From Cadophora sp. MPI-SDFR-AT-0126 (lineage: Eukaryota > Ascomycota > Leotiomycetes > Helotiales > Ploettnerulaceae): DNA of 64,000 nt. How positions within the stretch are numbered: the stretch's first letter is position 1; each line of letters begins with the position of its first letter. The DNA is taken from contig JAGMVK010000018.1 of assembly GCA_020747065.1 (NCBI GenBank), positions 1-64,000 on the forward strand. Reading direction: 5' to 3'. Below, one piece after another: positions 10,865 to 22,090 of the stretch. Below the pieces are notes generated by a model. It had not been told where the DNA came from. It searched no databases and saw nothing but the letters and a program-made list of their open reading frames with translations. A program made the translations under genes and the position numbers.

Positions 10865-13800
10865 TTACCCAGCCTATTCAAACTCCTCGCAATACCCTTC
10901 AAACGCCTCAACTGCCTTATTACGGTTAACCCCCCCTCGATCACTGACCTCGTCAAGCCATCGCTGCAACTGCGCAACCCCAACTACCACTTTATAGCCC
11001 TTCCGGTCCAACCATTTCTTTAGCCAACCCTGCCGATATAGTATAAATAGCACTAGCATAATCACGTCCTTATATGGGCAAGTAATATCTAGTGAAGTCC
11101 GAATCCCGTACTTATTAATATCCTCCTTACACTAAGAACACCTACCCCGCCGAAAGTAATCCATCCTATTTTACTAATCCACGCACTTGGAATACCCAAG
11201 ATTATCCGCCAAGCCCTGGGACTAGTAGCACGTCTTATACTAATACTTATTATTACTCTGCGGTGCCCCCGTCACCTCGCAGTAGATGCAATACCTACCA
11301 AGCCACTTGATCACCCACGAGCGCCGGCTCAAGATATCCTCTTTAGTTAACTCGACTACCCTGCTAATTTCCTTTTCTGCTTCCACCTCGACTTCCACCT
11401 CGTCTTCGCCATCTGCTCCGTCCGGGGAAGTGCCGAACTCCTCTTCCGTTATAGCAATGACGGCGCCATTCAAACTCTCGGTACTACTTCCGTCCCTTCC
11501 CCCCTTAACCCTATCGTCTCTCTGAAGCATCGTCCATAAAAGCCACATCCCGTTGCTGATAACGGCGCCTTGGACTTTCTGTCGAGCCCGAAGACCAAGC
11601 CATTTCCGATATACTATAATATTCTGGCCGTGATAGTCCCCTTCAGCTAGTGCTCCCTGGCTATGGGGAAGACAAAACCAGTTGAGCTAGAGACACGCCG
11701 CAACACCACTCCATTGGCATGCTTGCTTGTTCTCGATCCCTTTACAGATCTACTGGCTGATCCCACACTTCCAACAATCACGGTACCTTCGATCGAGCCA
11801 AATACCTTGCCGTAGCCATTCGCTCTGTTCTACATTCAAATCACCAGTCCTCATGCACGTCGCTAGCGAATACTCTGCTTCAGCCGACCTATATGTCGCC
11901 CAGCAGAACCCACAATGCCTTTGAACCTCGTTCATTTTACCCTCAAATCGCTGCAACTCAGTGGCTATTCGAACCTAGTCGGCAGTCCAATCCGAAACCC
12001 CTCCTCCGCAGCAGTCGCAAAGCCGTCCACCGACCTCCTTACAAATCTGTCCTTCCTCGTCGAGATAACCACTCATGGCAAAACGTCGACATTCCCGTGT
12101 CTGAATAAACCGTTGCATGGCAAGCTCGTTGATCGTCAATTCCGCAGCGTCTTGCTTCTCCAGCCGCTGATATTCGGCATCTTCAAGCAGAACAATGGAA
12201 TCAACATCCTCCCCGGCTCGCCCACCACGCCCAATCTCTTGTGCAAAATCGATCATGCCATACGGGACACCAATGTGCACGATATAGACGATCCCGGGAT
12301 AGTCTCCACCCGTACCAAGCGCCCCAGTTGCAGCCATAAACCCGGCCTCCTTCAACCATTTTTCTACAGCTGCATCCTTTTCATCAACCATCGAATAATA
12401 ATGCGGACAGCCTAACACCTCGGCCACCTCCTCAGTCCCATCCCAGCTACTGCAATAAAAAATTCCACGCTCCCCGAGCCCGAGACGCCGTAATCGTGCC
12501 ATTTCCTTAACCAGCTTCAACGCACTCTTATTAGGACATCGCCGCACTATATACCGGATGTTAGCCCAAACTGTGCTCGTACGAATCAGACGAAAGTCGG
12601 ATATATGCATCACCTCTCGCAATTCATCGAATCGAATCGGTGGGAGTGTAGCCGTCAGTAAGATCATGGGGCACCGGAGCACCTAAAGATAACCGAGCTA
12701 CCGTAGCTTAGGCCGGTAATCACTAACTGTAAATGCAAGATAACATTTATCAAGTACAACACGCCGTAGTAGTTTTCTTTTTCAGAGCATTAATCTATAT
12801 GTAATGAACCCGGTTGTAGCTGCCCGGTCAGCGCTGACTACTACTACAGGGGCATACCGCGTCTTTCCATAGTGCCAGACGATATGCTCGATATGTGCAA
12901 GCCGCAGTCGCCGTACGTAGTCCTTCTTAAGTGCATTAAACGGTGCCACTACGATACTAATACCTGGGTCCCGAAGTATAGCTGGAAGTGTAAATGTTAG
13001 CGTCTTACCGCTACTAGTGGGTAATACCACGATCAGTGGAGTCTATTGGTCTAGCGCGGCAAAGACAGCCTCTCTCTGTTCGTCCGAACGGAACTCGGGC
13101 TCTTCTTAGCTCAGCACCTTCTTTAGCCCTTCATGGATCTCTTCTCTAGAGTAGACAGGGACTGTAGTCAATAGTAGAACACCAGTTGTTGCGGCTTTAA
13201 ACCGTAGCCAACTGGGAAACATCATAGGCTTTGAGCCGCATAGTTCATACTCAGACGCATTTGAATTCCTTGGGGTTAGCAACCCGGCCGGAAATGAACT
13301 GGACGGACTGGTCGGCGGTGGCATAAAAACCACTGGCTGTGGTCTTCCTAATGGTGATCTAGACCTCTTAGGCGTAAGACTAGCCGGTGGTATCCCATAA
13401 GACAAAACTCGATGATGCTTAGCTAATGGGGATGGTTTCTTGCTATCTAATCCTAGCAGTTGATACCACTGTGAACTAATAGCCCCAAAGATCCGAATGC
13501 TCTCGTCACTCAAGTTCCGGATTATATCACCACGCACGCCATACCACTCTGCAATATCCTTCCCATAAGCAGCTGCAAGATCCACAGCACTCATAACAAC
13601 ATCAGTCTCTTCATGTGGCATATCCTCCGTCGTCGGCAGATCCCTTATGAACTCCGCACCGATATATTCACAGCCCATTTCAATAGCTACATTACGATAA
13701 TCTTACGTCGTCAACCGTACCCCTAATCGAATAGCGGTTTCCTGGGTTAAAACCTTTGTCAAGTGCTCTCGAGTCCATGAACCATACTTATCATGCCAGA

Positions 13801-15994
13801 GATAATCACTCCAGGGGAGTCCGTTCGTTTTCTAATCTAGAGTCTCTGAAAATAGCTGCACGTAAGCCAGATATATGGCCTAGATCTGTCCTATCCGCTA
13901 TAGGAGAAATCGTAGGATAACTTTAGCCTTACCAAAGAGTGCCTAAGACTTATGATACCGTATAACATACGCGATTCGTCTGCCGATTACATAGATATTA
14001 CGCTCCTGGAGAAGTCTATTACAGAACTAAATAAGCGTGATCTCTTCTCCGCGACCTAGTGGACCACCGCCCTTATGCTATAAAGCAAGCGACAGTTCTT
14101 TTAGTTGTCTTTACACCTGCCGATACTCGCGGACTCTTGTTATTCGCTATGTGTTCTTCTTTCGGTCCCATAGTTACTAGTCTTTTAGGGCCTTCAACAT
14201 CTAATCCATCATCTACTACCTCTTATCCTTCATTCCATTAGCTTTATTTATTACCTATAACGCACCCCGTGTAGCTAATGATAGATTATCTTAGATCATG
14301 TCTAAATTAATCTTAAACTAGTCCTTCTTCTGGGCCACCCACATGAGATCCTTCCACAAGATGTCTTCAGCCTCCCGGATTATATCATAGATTACATCCT
14401 TAAACCACTTAATCGGCAGTAGCTTCCCATGAAATTCCAAGATATCACCATCCGGATAATTCGTTTCAGACTAAGTCCAAGTAATGCTGGGCTAGTTAAT
14501 CTTTTGCATACTCATTATCTTACCATACCCTAATATCTTAATCAAGAAGCTGCATAGGCTATAACTTCCAACCACAAGATATTTCTTCCGTAACTCAAGA
14601 AACCGATTGATATCTTCCGCAGTTTGCTCTACCCTAGTGGCTGCTAGAAGTATATACTCAACAAACAAGATCCGGACGCAGTACATGAATCTAGCGAGTA
14701 TATATGAATACTTGTCACCACGCCTCAAGTGATTCTCGTCTTCCACAATACCTAAGACAGCCGCAAAATAAACCATGGGACTATCAAATCGATCATAGCC
14801 TTTCAGACTCTACATAATCATGAACATTATAAGCACACTCATCTTTTGGACCTAGGTATCCTTGTCTTCTCTGGATTCCAATGACTCGAGCATGTCTTGC
14901 AATAGCTGTTTCTGCTCTAGGCTAAATTTTATTAGTTCACAGCAGTCTTTCATCACATCAAGTTCTCCACTATCACTAGCCTCCTAGGTCTTATCCCCCT
15001 CTTCATCCTCTTCAACTTCGTCTATAATAGCCTCTTCATTATCGTCTACCAACTCTTTAACTCGGCTCTCACTTTCATCACGTCCACAACTCTCCCTCTC
15101 TTTCTGTACTACGTACACTCGTAACAAATAGCAAGCAAATCGCCGAAGATAAGTAATATATCGGTCCAAGCTGTCCTCGTTCTGTAACCGCACTATTAGC
15201 CGGTTCTCAACCTTCTCAATCGAGTTCGCCGTTCGCAGCCAATACGGAGTGTCGTCGTGCAAGCTGCTCAGCCCATCTACAGCACGTTTGATCATGATGT
15301 CAACGATTTCGCTCACGCGCTGGAGCTGCTTATCTTTCCGGTCCGGCAACCTGCTTGTATGAGCAATACGTCTGATGTTGCGACTGCCAAAGTGCGGTCG
15401 CTATTGCATAAAGTTCTACTAATCGGTATTGTCGCTCTTTTCAGTCTTAGAATCTGCAATCTCAAACCGTTTTGCGTCCCGCTCGTCTACTTCGTTGAAT
15501 TCGCGTAGCAGCTGGTCCTGGACTGCGGCATCTTCGTTGTTATCGTCGTCTTCTGCTTCTGCTTGCGGGGAAGTCTCCTATTGGCATTTTACTATGAAAT
15601 ATCGTTGGAATCCAACCCCAAAAAATGTTTGCACCTTGACTTTGGTCCAATACATCGGCTCTTCCTTGCTAACCTGCCAGCCATGCTCCTTGTTACAATG
15701 CCCGCGCATAGACTTGTAATTGACTGATATGTGACCACATCCCGAACCAGAACAGCACCACCCATCTAATGGCTTTCCTAATGCCTCGAATGGAGCGCAG
15801 TTGTGCGGTGGTTGTCGAACCTCTTTGGGTGGTAACAAAACTAACGAGCCGTACTGGTCCAAGATTGGCTGCTGCTCCATTTTTGCTCTTAGCCCATGAG
15901 CATCCTTCAAGTGCCTTTTCAGTCCCTTCACAGCTTGCCTATGCTCCTTGCAAATCAATACCTGATAATCCGAGTTGTACTCGAAGTCGTCCAT
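10865..15994 (-). pseudogene. Degenerate OrsD/DUF3505 zinc-finger + RecQ-like helicase (copy C), full length
   Basis: One frame runs 5,130 bp (about 1,709 codons) from ATG at 15994 to TAA at 10865. It holds 33 TAG, 6 TAA and 1 TGA internal stops and no net frameshift. The N-terminus is a DUF3505 module (QVLICKEHRQAV, then GWCCSGSGCGHIS...GHCNKEHG). An acidic linker, a long middle region and a helicase core follow: Walker A PTSSGKT (13001-13021), motif III LTATLPP, a motif-V-like GTGGDYPG and motif VI QEIGRGGRAGE (about 12220-12300). A Cys-rich zinc region (RLCDCCGG, HCGFCWATY, CWKCGIS, YCIYC) and a tail follow. The Walker B/DEAH box has become DKCY at 12740-12751, which would kill ATP hydrolysis. 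It is a different subfamily from copy A, being clearly divergent in the zinc-finger and helicase blocks. Confidence 0.85.
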
Positions 15995-16400
15995 TTTCCG
16001 GTTTCTGCCTGAAATTTGGCCTCAGTCCACCCCAACTGTCAGCGACGACGACAATAAGCTAACCCTAGCCGCCACCTACCTGCGTCTAAGAGACCCGGTC
16101 TTAATTTGGCATATAATGTGTATTTATTGCAGTCGATTCAGCTATATAGCCATTCATCAGACGTTATTTTAAGCTTTCAGCGTTCAGTTCTTACCCCGCC
16201 CATTGACGCTGCCCATTGACGGACTCGCTAAGCCCGTTTTAGCGAGCTAGGCCCAGAATGGACTGCCCGAAGACGTCAATGGGCACCCCGCCTTATGTAG
16301 AGGTACTTGCGCGATCAGAACAGCCTTGACTCGAGGACGTGGTCACGGACACTCCTGTGGGCGAGCCTCGGCATCTTGAATAGTTGTTTTCTGGGAGGGC
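15995..16400. other. Upstream flank of helicase copy C with inverted repeats
   Basis: No gene is seen. At 16210-16221 TGCCCATTGACG is mirrored by CGTCAATGGGCA at 16274-16285. Inside lies an 8-bp hairpin, CTCGCTAA (16224-16231) with TTAGCGAG (16239-16246). GCCCATTGACG also occurs once more just to the left. It could be a small terminal-repeat element or the promoter side of the helicase element. Confidence 0.45.
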
Positions 16401-16707
16401 CCAGCCCAGGCGGGAGCTCTTTTCTCGGAAGTATCGGCACATTTGCCAACGGGAGCTTTAGGGTTAGACCGCCATGCCTACCTTACCTTGCCCCCACACA
16501 CTAGCTTAGGCTAAAATTATTGTGAAGTCTGCAGAGAGGCACTATTGTACTGTTCTATAACCGCGGCGGAATAGCTAACCACAGCTATTAGCAAAGAGGC
16601 ATAGGTTAATGTTAATTACTTGCCCCCGTGATATATAGTTTTGAAGTTTCAGTTGCGGATGGCCGAAATCCGGGCCATGCTATTAGCTAGGCCGTTCAAA
16701 GCTGCTA
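16401..16707 (+). repeat. Dispersed 307-bp SINE/MITE-like repeat, copy 1
   Basis: By eye it matches, at roughly nine bases in ten, the reverse complement of 51010-51318. Differences are mostly transitions, and this copy is the A+T-richer one. The shared sequence stops abruptly at both ends, after CCAGCCCAGG on the left and GCTGCTAG on the right. No ORF is present. Confidence 0.75.
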
Positions 16708-16851
16708 GAAGTTAATTAAAGTATGCATATATAGAGAAGGGAATATGTCGTTTATTTACCCCAGATTTCTTCGTTAGAAACTTTACTCCGACCTAAGACA
16801 CAAGCTTGGCATCTTTCTTTGTTCCAAGGACAGACATCAACAACAACAACA

Positions 16852-17424
16852 ATGGAGGGAGAAAAAATTCCAGAGCTCCTCGAGTCCTCGCTGGGAAATA
16901 GTGGAAAGGCAACACATATCGTCGTCGAATTCGCAAAGGGAGCACACGCAGAACCTCACTATCACACGGACTACGAGGAAACGTTTGAGCTGTTGCAAGG
17001 AGACATCCTCATGTCCCTGTCCCCGGACATGACCGAGGAAAACCTGAAGTCTTTCCACCTTGAGCTTGGAAAACTAGTCACCGTTCCCCGCAACACCCTC
17101 CATGCTTTCGTGGTTATGGAACCTGCGACCCGTGCTAATATCTCTATGATCCCTGGGTCTTTGGGGTGGGAGCAGGTCATCGCTATCATGCGCGGGGCGC
17201 GAGCAGACGGATTGAGTGGTGACTTTAGTTCACTGGACACAGAGAAGGAGGCTATTTTTCCCGCTATCATGTCGGAGCTCACTAATACCATATATACCGG
17301 GGAGGCAGAAAAGAATATCACTGCACTTCGCGCGGCGAGAGGGGCGGAGGTCTCGAAGCTAAGGGATGAATTATTAGCAAAATATGCGACTAACGAGAAA
17401 CTCAAGGCTGCCGCTGGGCTCTGA
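16852..17424 (+). CDS. Cupin-domain protein
   Basis: A 190-aa single-exon protein. Cupin motif 1 is complete: G, then HYH and E spaced as in G(X)5HXH(X)3-4E(X)6G (GAHAEPHYHTDYEETFELLQG spans residues about 30-50). Motif 2 is present as VPRNTLHAF. The two His, one Glu and the motif-2 His form the usual metal site, so it may be a small dioxygenase, isomerase or metal-binding cupin; the substrate is unknown. ATG 16852 is the first ATG in frame, preceded by a CAA-rich leader. The Ala/Lys-rich C-terminus looks helical. It lies beside the hydrolase/monooxygenase run, so a tailoring role is plausible but unproven. Confidence 0.85.
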   Translation: MEGEKIPELLESSLGNSGKATHIVVEFAKGAHAEPHYHTDYEETFELLQGDILMSLSPDMTEENLKSFHLELGKLVTVPRNTLHAFVVMEPATRANISMIPGSLGWEQVIAIMRGARADGLSGDFSSLDTEKEAIFPAIMSELTNTIYTGEAEKNITALRAARGAEVSKLRDELLAKYATNEKLKAAAGL

Positions 17425-18204
17425 TAGCATAAGGAATAAATTGCAAGACTTCATGGAGACTGCTTTTGGACACCTGTGGCACGGGACGCTTCAAGCTACA
17501 TGAACTTATGCAACAATTCTCTGTGTCTCGTTTTCTATTTCATGAACCCTTTCCTAATTTACTTTTGCCGATGAATGAAAGACACAAGCCCTAATGCCTT
17601 CGTGGAGCTGCAAGTCGCGAATTCGATTGTGACGCCAAAGAGCTCCGAGGGAGAAGCTTGCTAGTCATATATTTAAGATTAACAGGAAAGAAGAAAAGAA
17701 ATTCAAATCGGGAGATTAATGAAAAATCTGTTCTATCGGTTTCTAATAGCTGTAATAGAAGTACATTTACTCCATAAAAACGAGGAAAAGACTAATGTTA
17801 ATGATCGAAAATTTAGCGTTTTACGTATGGAACCAAGTAATTACGGATACAGAATAGGGTTGTCAAAGTAGAAGAGCTTTTCAGCTTGAGTACTGATACT
17901 TGCATTGAATATAGAATGCCGATGCGTAGATTTCGGAACATGTTCAATGGGAAGGTGAACCCGTACTCAACAAGAGATAAATCTCAAATCTAGAATTTCT
18001 AACTTTGATAACGTATATGGTCACTGATAATTGTTCAAACATCGACAAAGTAAATCATGATTCATTATTACGTTCAAGGTTTACACGTTCTTCCATAGCT
18101 TAATACTGAGTTTATTAAGTACATTAAGTAGCTCAAAGATCCAGGAAAGGAGCTCAGAAGTCTCGTGTAGTCTAGCTATTGCGTTATATCAACAAACCAC
18201 CCAC
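17425..18204. other. Intergenic region
   Basis: Convergent 3' flanks of the cupin and hydrolase genes. I see no gene, repeat or RNA. Confidence 0.5.
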
Positions 18205-19356
18205 TCACATTTCCCGCTGAGTGAGGAGCCATTGGATATCGTCTGCTACTTGAGCCCTCCATCTCACGCTCTCTTCGAGCTGTGGAAATCGCTCAAAGGC
18301 GTGCGGATACCCAGCATGAATACACAGCCTCGTCTTGATACCAATCTCTTGAAGCTTTGCATGAAATAGCAGGCCTTCGTCTCGAAAAGTGTCCGCTCCA
18401 GCGACATGTATCGAGGTTGCTGGCCATAAGATTGCATTCCAGGACTCCTTTGGCACCAGCAGCGGGGACACCCACTCGTTGGACTTGGTCTCATCATTGT
18501 CGTCTGGGAGGTACATACTGCAGAAGAACTTTGCAACGACAGTGGGTAGAATGCCGGTCGTCTGGAATTGTTCGTGTGACGAGATCGTCTTGCTTTGAAG
18601 GTAAGAAAATGGAAATAGGTCCGGGTGGACGGTCGGCGATGAGCTGAGAACGAGCCCTTGAATGCGCGACCTCTGATGATGGGGAGCCTTCTTTTCGTTC
18701 TGCATCCGTCGCATCTCTCTCAATCCGGTCGAAATCGCCAAAGCTGCCCCAGCGGAGGTACCGCCTATGATGATCTGATCGGCATCGATCCCGTATTTCA
18801 TACAGAAATCGCGATCGTGAGCAAGGCTGAGCGCCGCCCAAGCGTCGTCTGCTTGAGTGGGGAACTTGTAATCTGGCGCGTGCCGGTAGTTGACGTTCAG
18901 CACCGCAATCTGATGACGCTCATAGGCTTGAGCCACGTCGGCGCAGAGTGTCATGCAATAGGGCTCTTCGGTATCTAGCGTGCCGTAGTGCCATCCTCCA
19001 CCATGTAGATGGATGTAGAGCGGTAGCTTCGAGGCACCAGCGGTGGCCTTTGGTCGATATAGACGTGCTGCTATTGTGGAAGCATCCAATGCGGGAATCG
19101 AAATATCGTCAATGTGAACACTGTCTATTACCCGTTTGAGTATGAGATCCTGCGCTGCAAGGTCAATTGTTCAAGAAGCCCTACCTGGCGTCGTCAGGAT
19201 GTCTCTGGCCAACGTCTCTCTTCGTCTGTTCTCGATCTGCCTCATCTCCTGCAAGTCGTTGCTTTCTTTGCTTCCCCATTTGCTTTGGGCTGTTGATTTT
19301 GCCAGCTCGATCCATTCCCCTGCCAAAAAATTCCCATACTCTGAGTAGTCTGCCAT
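18205..19356 (-). CDS. Alpha/beta hydrolase of the hormone-sensitive-lipase type (esterase/lactonase)
   Basis: Model: exons 19185-19356 and 18205-19124, a 60-bp intron (GTAGGG...TAATAG), 363 aa. The intron removes an apparent in-frame TGA at 19171 and gives a smooth join into VHIDDISIPALD. HSL-family signatures are HGGGW (oxyanion hole), GTSAGA (nucleophile Ser), ADTFRDEG (acid Asp) and GYPHAF (catalytic His), in the right order and spacing. Such enzymes hydrolyse small esters or lactones in the cytosol. It lies next to a Baeyer-Villiger monooxygenase on the same strand, a pairing often seen when the BVMO makes an ester that the hydrolase then cleaves (inference). Confidence 0.85.
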
Positions 19357-20288
19357 TTCAATTGTCGCTGTCTGGTGGATAAGTATGCGCTTGGAATGTA
19401 TAGTCAGTGAACGATTCTTGACATTCTTCGAAGACACCATACACGGTACTGATCATGGTTCCTGTAAAATCCTCACCTGAGAGTTGCGATCGGACCATCC
19501 CTTCAAAGCCTACTCGGACGCAAAGGCTTACTATAGCACGGCAGGGTCTCCCCAATTCACTTCCCGCCGGCCTGCGGCTTGTACATTATGTGGAGTATTT
19601 GATGGCCCCGCAATACTGAGACACCGCCAATGAAACACACTGAACATGACTAAACAGCACTGTATCTTAAACCGAGGCAGTAGTTTACAACCGAAAGGCT
19701 AAAGCTCAACGCCAGGCTCGGCCTGAGGTGTCCGTAGCTCGCCCGTCTAGTCGCCTTCTCGCTTTCTAGTTAGAATTTTAAAGCGACTCGTCTGGCCGGG
19801 ATTGTAATCCTTTGCCATTGCTTGTGAATACAGTAATCAATTAATCAGCCTGAGGTATGACTCAGATTGTTATTCTTGAACAGTGTTACGGTTAACGCTT
19901 CAATACCGATCGCCGCATTGGAAAATTAGTTCAGAATAGCGCTGCATGCTCGAAAGCTTTACGTTTAATGTTAGTGAGTCTCCAATCCTCGGGCTAAAAA
20001 GTTTAGGGAAATGCGAATAGGGAAACTCTTGGGGGATGGATCTTATCATGATTCATGTCCGCTCCTCTTTCTTCCAGAAGACTTTTCATGATTAAAGCGT
20101 TGAAAAAAAAAAGATCGTTAAAATGTGAACAATGGGCAGTAGTTTCACTTATGTCACTCTCATACATACACCTACCGTGGTATGGTTGGAAACTTGGTTT
20201 GTTTCACGCCCGGCATGGCAGGGATAAAATCAGACATCAGCATTAACAACTATCCAATCCCCATGTCCTGTCTATACAGCCTGTTTGT
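19357..20288. other. Intergenic region
   Basis: Holds the hydrolase promoter and the 3' flank of the BVMO gene. Short open frames on the minus strand (19358-19555) have no recognisable domain. No repeats are noted apart from an A9 run near 20104. Confidence 0.4.
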
Positions 20289-22090
20289 TCACTTGCGAAC
20301 GTAGAAACCTAGGTCCCCACCTTCCACTTCTCTCTTTGAAAGCCCATTGCCCATGAAGTGGAATCGATTTGACGTCAAATAGTCAATATCAAAATCCTCG
20401 GTACGGAATGCTTCCAGGAAGTCTCGGAAATGGATGACACTGCCGGCGTACATGGCTGTGACTGGTCCGTTTGTCTTATCATTCTTGTACCACGAGCGGC
20501 ACCCGCTGGTCCAGACCGTCCGTTGCAAAAGCTCTTGACTATAGATATTGAACTCATGAACCACGTCTGAATTGACTGTAACCGACCTGTACCTCGTGTC
20601 AATTTCTTTTCTTCAAGGGCTTGTACAGTGGGGGATCAATACTCACTTGATGTTCTGTGCAGAAATCTTGGAGCACCACCGGAAAACGTAATCAGACATA
20701 ACATCCAGGACACCCATCAAGCTGCCATGACCGATAGGGCAGTTCGGTCCGTTGAAGATGAAGTAGTTGGGCATATTGGGTGCGCACATACTCATATATG
20801 CTTCTGCAGTGTCCTTCCATTGCTCATTGAGCGAAGCACCATCCTTCCCAACCATCTTCCAGAAGGGCTTGAAACTGACATCGAAACCAGTCGCGCAGAC
20901 AATAATATCGAATTCTTTCTCACCATCTGCAGTTAAAATACCTTTTGGCGTGAATCGTGTTATGTCTGCGAAGTCTATGTCGACATTCTTCTCTTGTAGC
21001 GCCTCGAGATAATTGTCACCAGGGGTGAGGCGGCGACATCCAACGTGCCACTTTGGAATCAGCTTCTCACAAAGATGTGGGTCGTTGTTGAGTCTTCTTG
21101 TCATTTCTGCTCGGAACAGCTCCTGGGCGGCGTTTTGCTCAGGCGAGTCTTTGAGGAGAGCGTAGAAGAACTTGTTGAACTCATGTTCGATGTTTCTTCT
21201 GTACTGGTAAAATTTCTCTTTGTCTTCGTGGAATTCCTGCTTCTCGTCGTCGCTATACGAGAAGTTGTGTCCGTCTCTGGTCAGGTGAGCTGTATAGTTT
21301 GCTGAGATCCACGTGGAGCTTCGAATGTATGTTGTGATGTGACTGGCTGTTGGCTGCATCTTTGGGAGGAGCTGGACCGCTGAAGAGCCGTTGCCAATGA
21401 TTGCAACTCTTTTGCCATCCCAGGACAGCGATTCATCCCACCTCGCAGTGTGTACTAGTTTTCCCTGGAACTTGTCAAGGTCTGGGATCTTTGGCCAATG
21501 CCATTTGTTCAGGATACCCGAACTATTGATGAGAATATCGGCCTCGTCTTCGATGATAGTACCGCTTTGGTCGATCTTCAATCTCCATTTTCCTTTATCT
21601 TGATCCCAGACGCTCTCAACAAGCCGAGAATTGAATTGGACTTGGCGGGCTAGGTTGTATTTGTCCGATGTGCGCTTGATGTAGCGCCATATCTCTGGAC
21701 CCGTTGCGAAAAAAGAGGTCCAATCTGGGTTCGGTTCAAATAGGAATGTGTAAATGTGAGCAGGGACCTGGGCAATGTCTGATCAGCAAATTATCTGTTA
21801 TTTGCACTTCATATGGTACGCAAGATACATACATCGCACGCTATGCCGGGATAACGGTTCTCGAGCCACGTCCCGCCAACATCACTGTTCTTTTCGTAGA
21901 TGGCGAGATCGATATGATCCTTCAAATTGCCGACATGATTGTACTTATGCGAAACGACTAAGCCCGAAAAGCCAGCACCAATGCAGACGACCCTAAGGTT
22001 TCGCGGGGTGAAAATTGGCTCTTCGGCAATAGAGACGGCATGGGGGCTGTTGTCCACATCGGATTGACTTTTTAGGGCGGAGGGTGACAT
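20289..22090 (-). CDS. Flavin-dependent Baeyer-Villiger monooxygenase
   Basis: Exons 21833-22090, 20647-21767 and 20289-20586 with introns of 65 and 60 bp (GTATGT...CCCAG; GTGAGT...TACAG) give 558 aa. The N-terminal FAD Rossmann motif is GAGFSG (residues about 38-43), then GGTW and ENRYPGIACD. The BVMO fingerprint FxGxxxHxxxW(D/P) is present as FQGKLVHTARWD. A second NADPH Rossmann motif is IGNGSSAVQ and the late ATGFD motif is intact. The length fits single-component type I BVMOs, which insert oxygen next to a ketone to give an ester or lactone. It is divergently oriented from the FAD monooxygenase at 23684 and lies head-to-tail with the hydrolase at 18205. It looks functional. Confidence 0.92.

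Noticed and set aside
1..15994. Reassigned UAG codon (alternative genetic code).
   Set aside because: The intact host genes in the window read with the standard code and are free of in-frame UAG, so amber codons are confined to decayed genes.
1..16000. Starship-type mobile element with a DUF3435 tyrosine recombinase.
   Set aside because: No DUF3435-like captain gene is seen; the long genes are DUF3505-RecQ types.
16837..17405. Minus-strand frames opposite the cupin gene.
   Set aside because: Antisense shadows of a gene with complete cupin motifs.
19171..19173. Apparent in-frame TGA in the HSL-type hydrolase.
   Set aside because: A 60-bp GT...AG intron (19125-19184) removes it, keeps phase and joins conserved sequence, so the gene is called intact.
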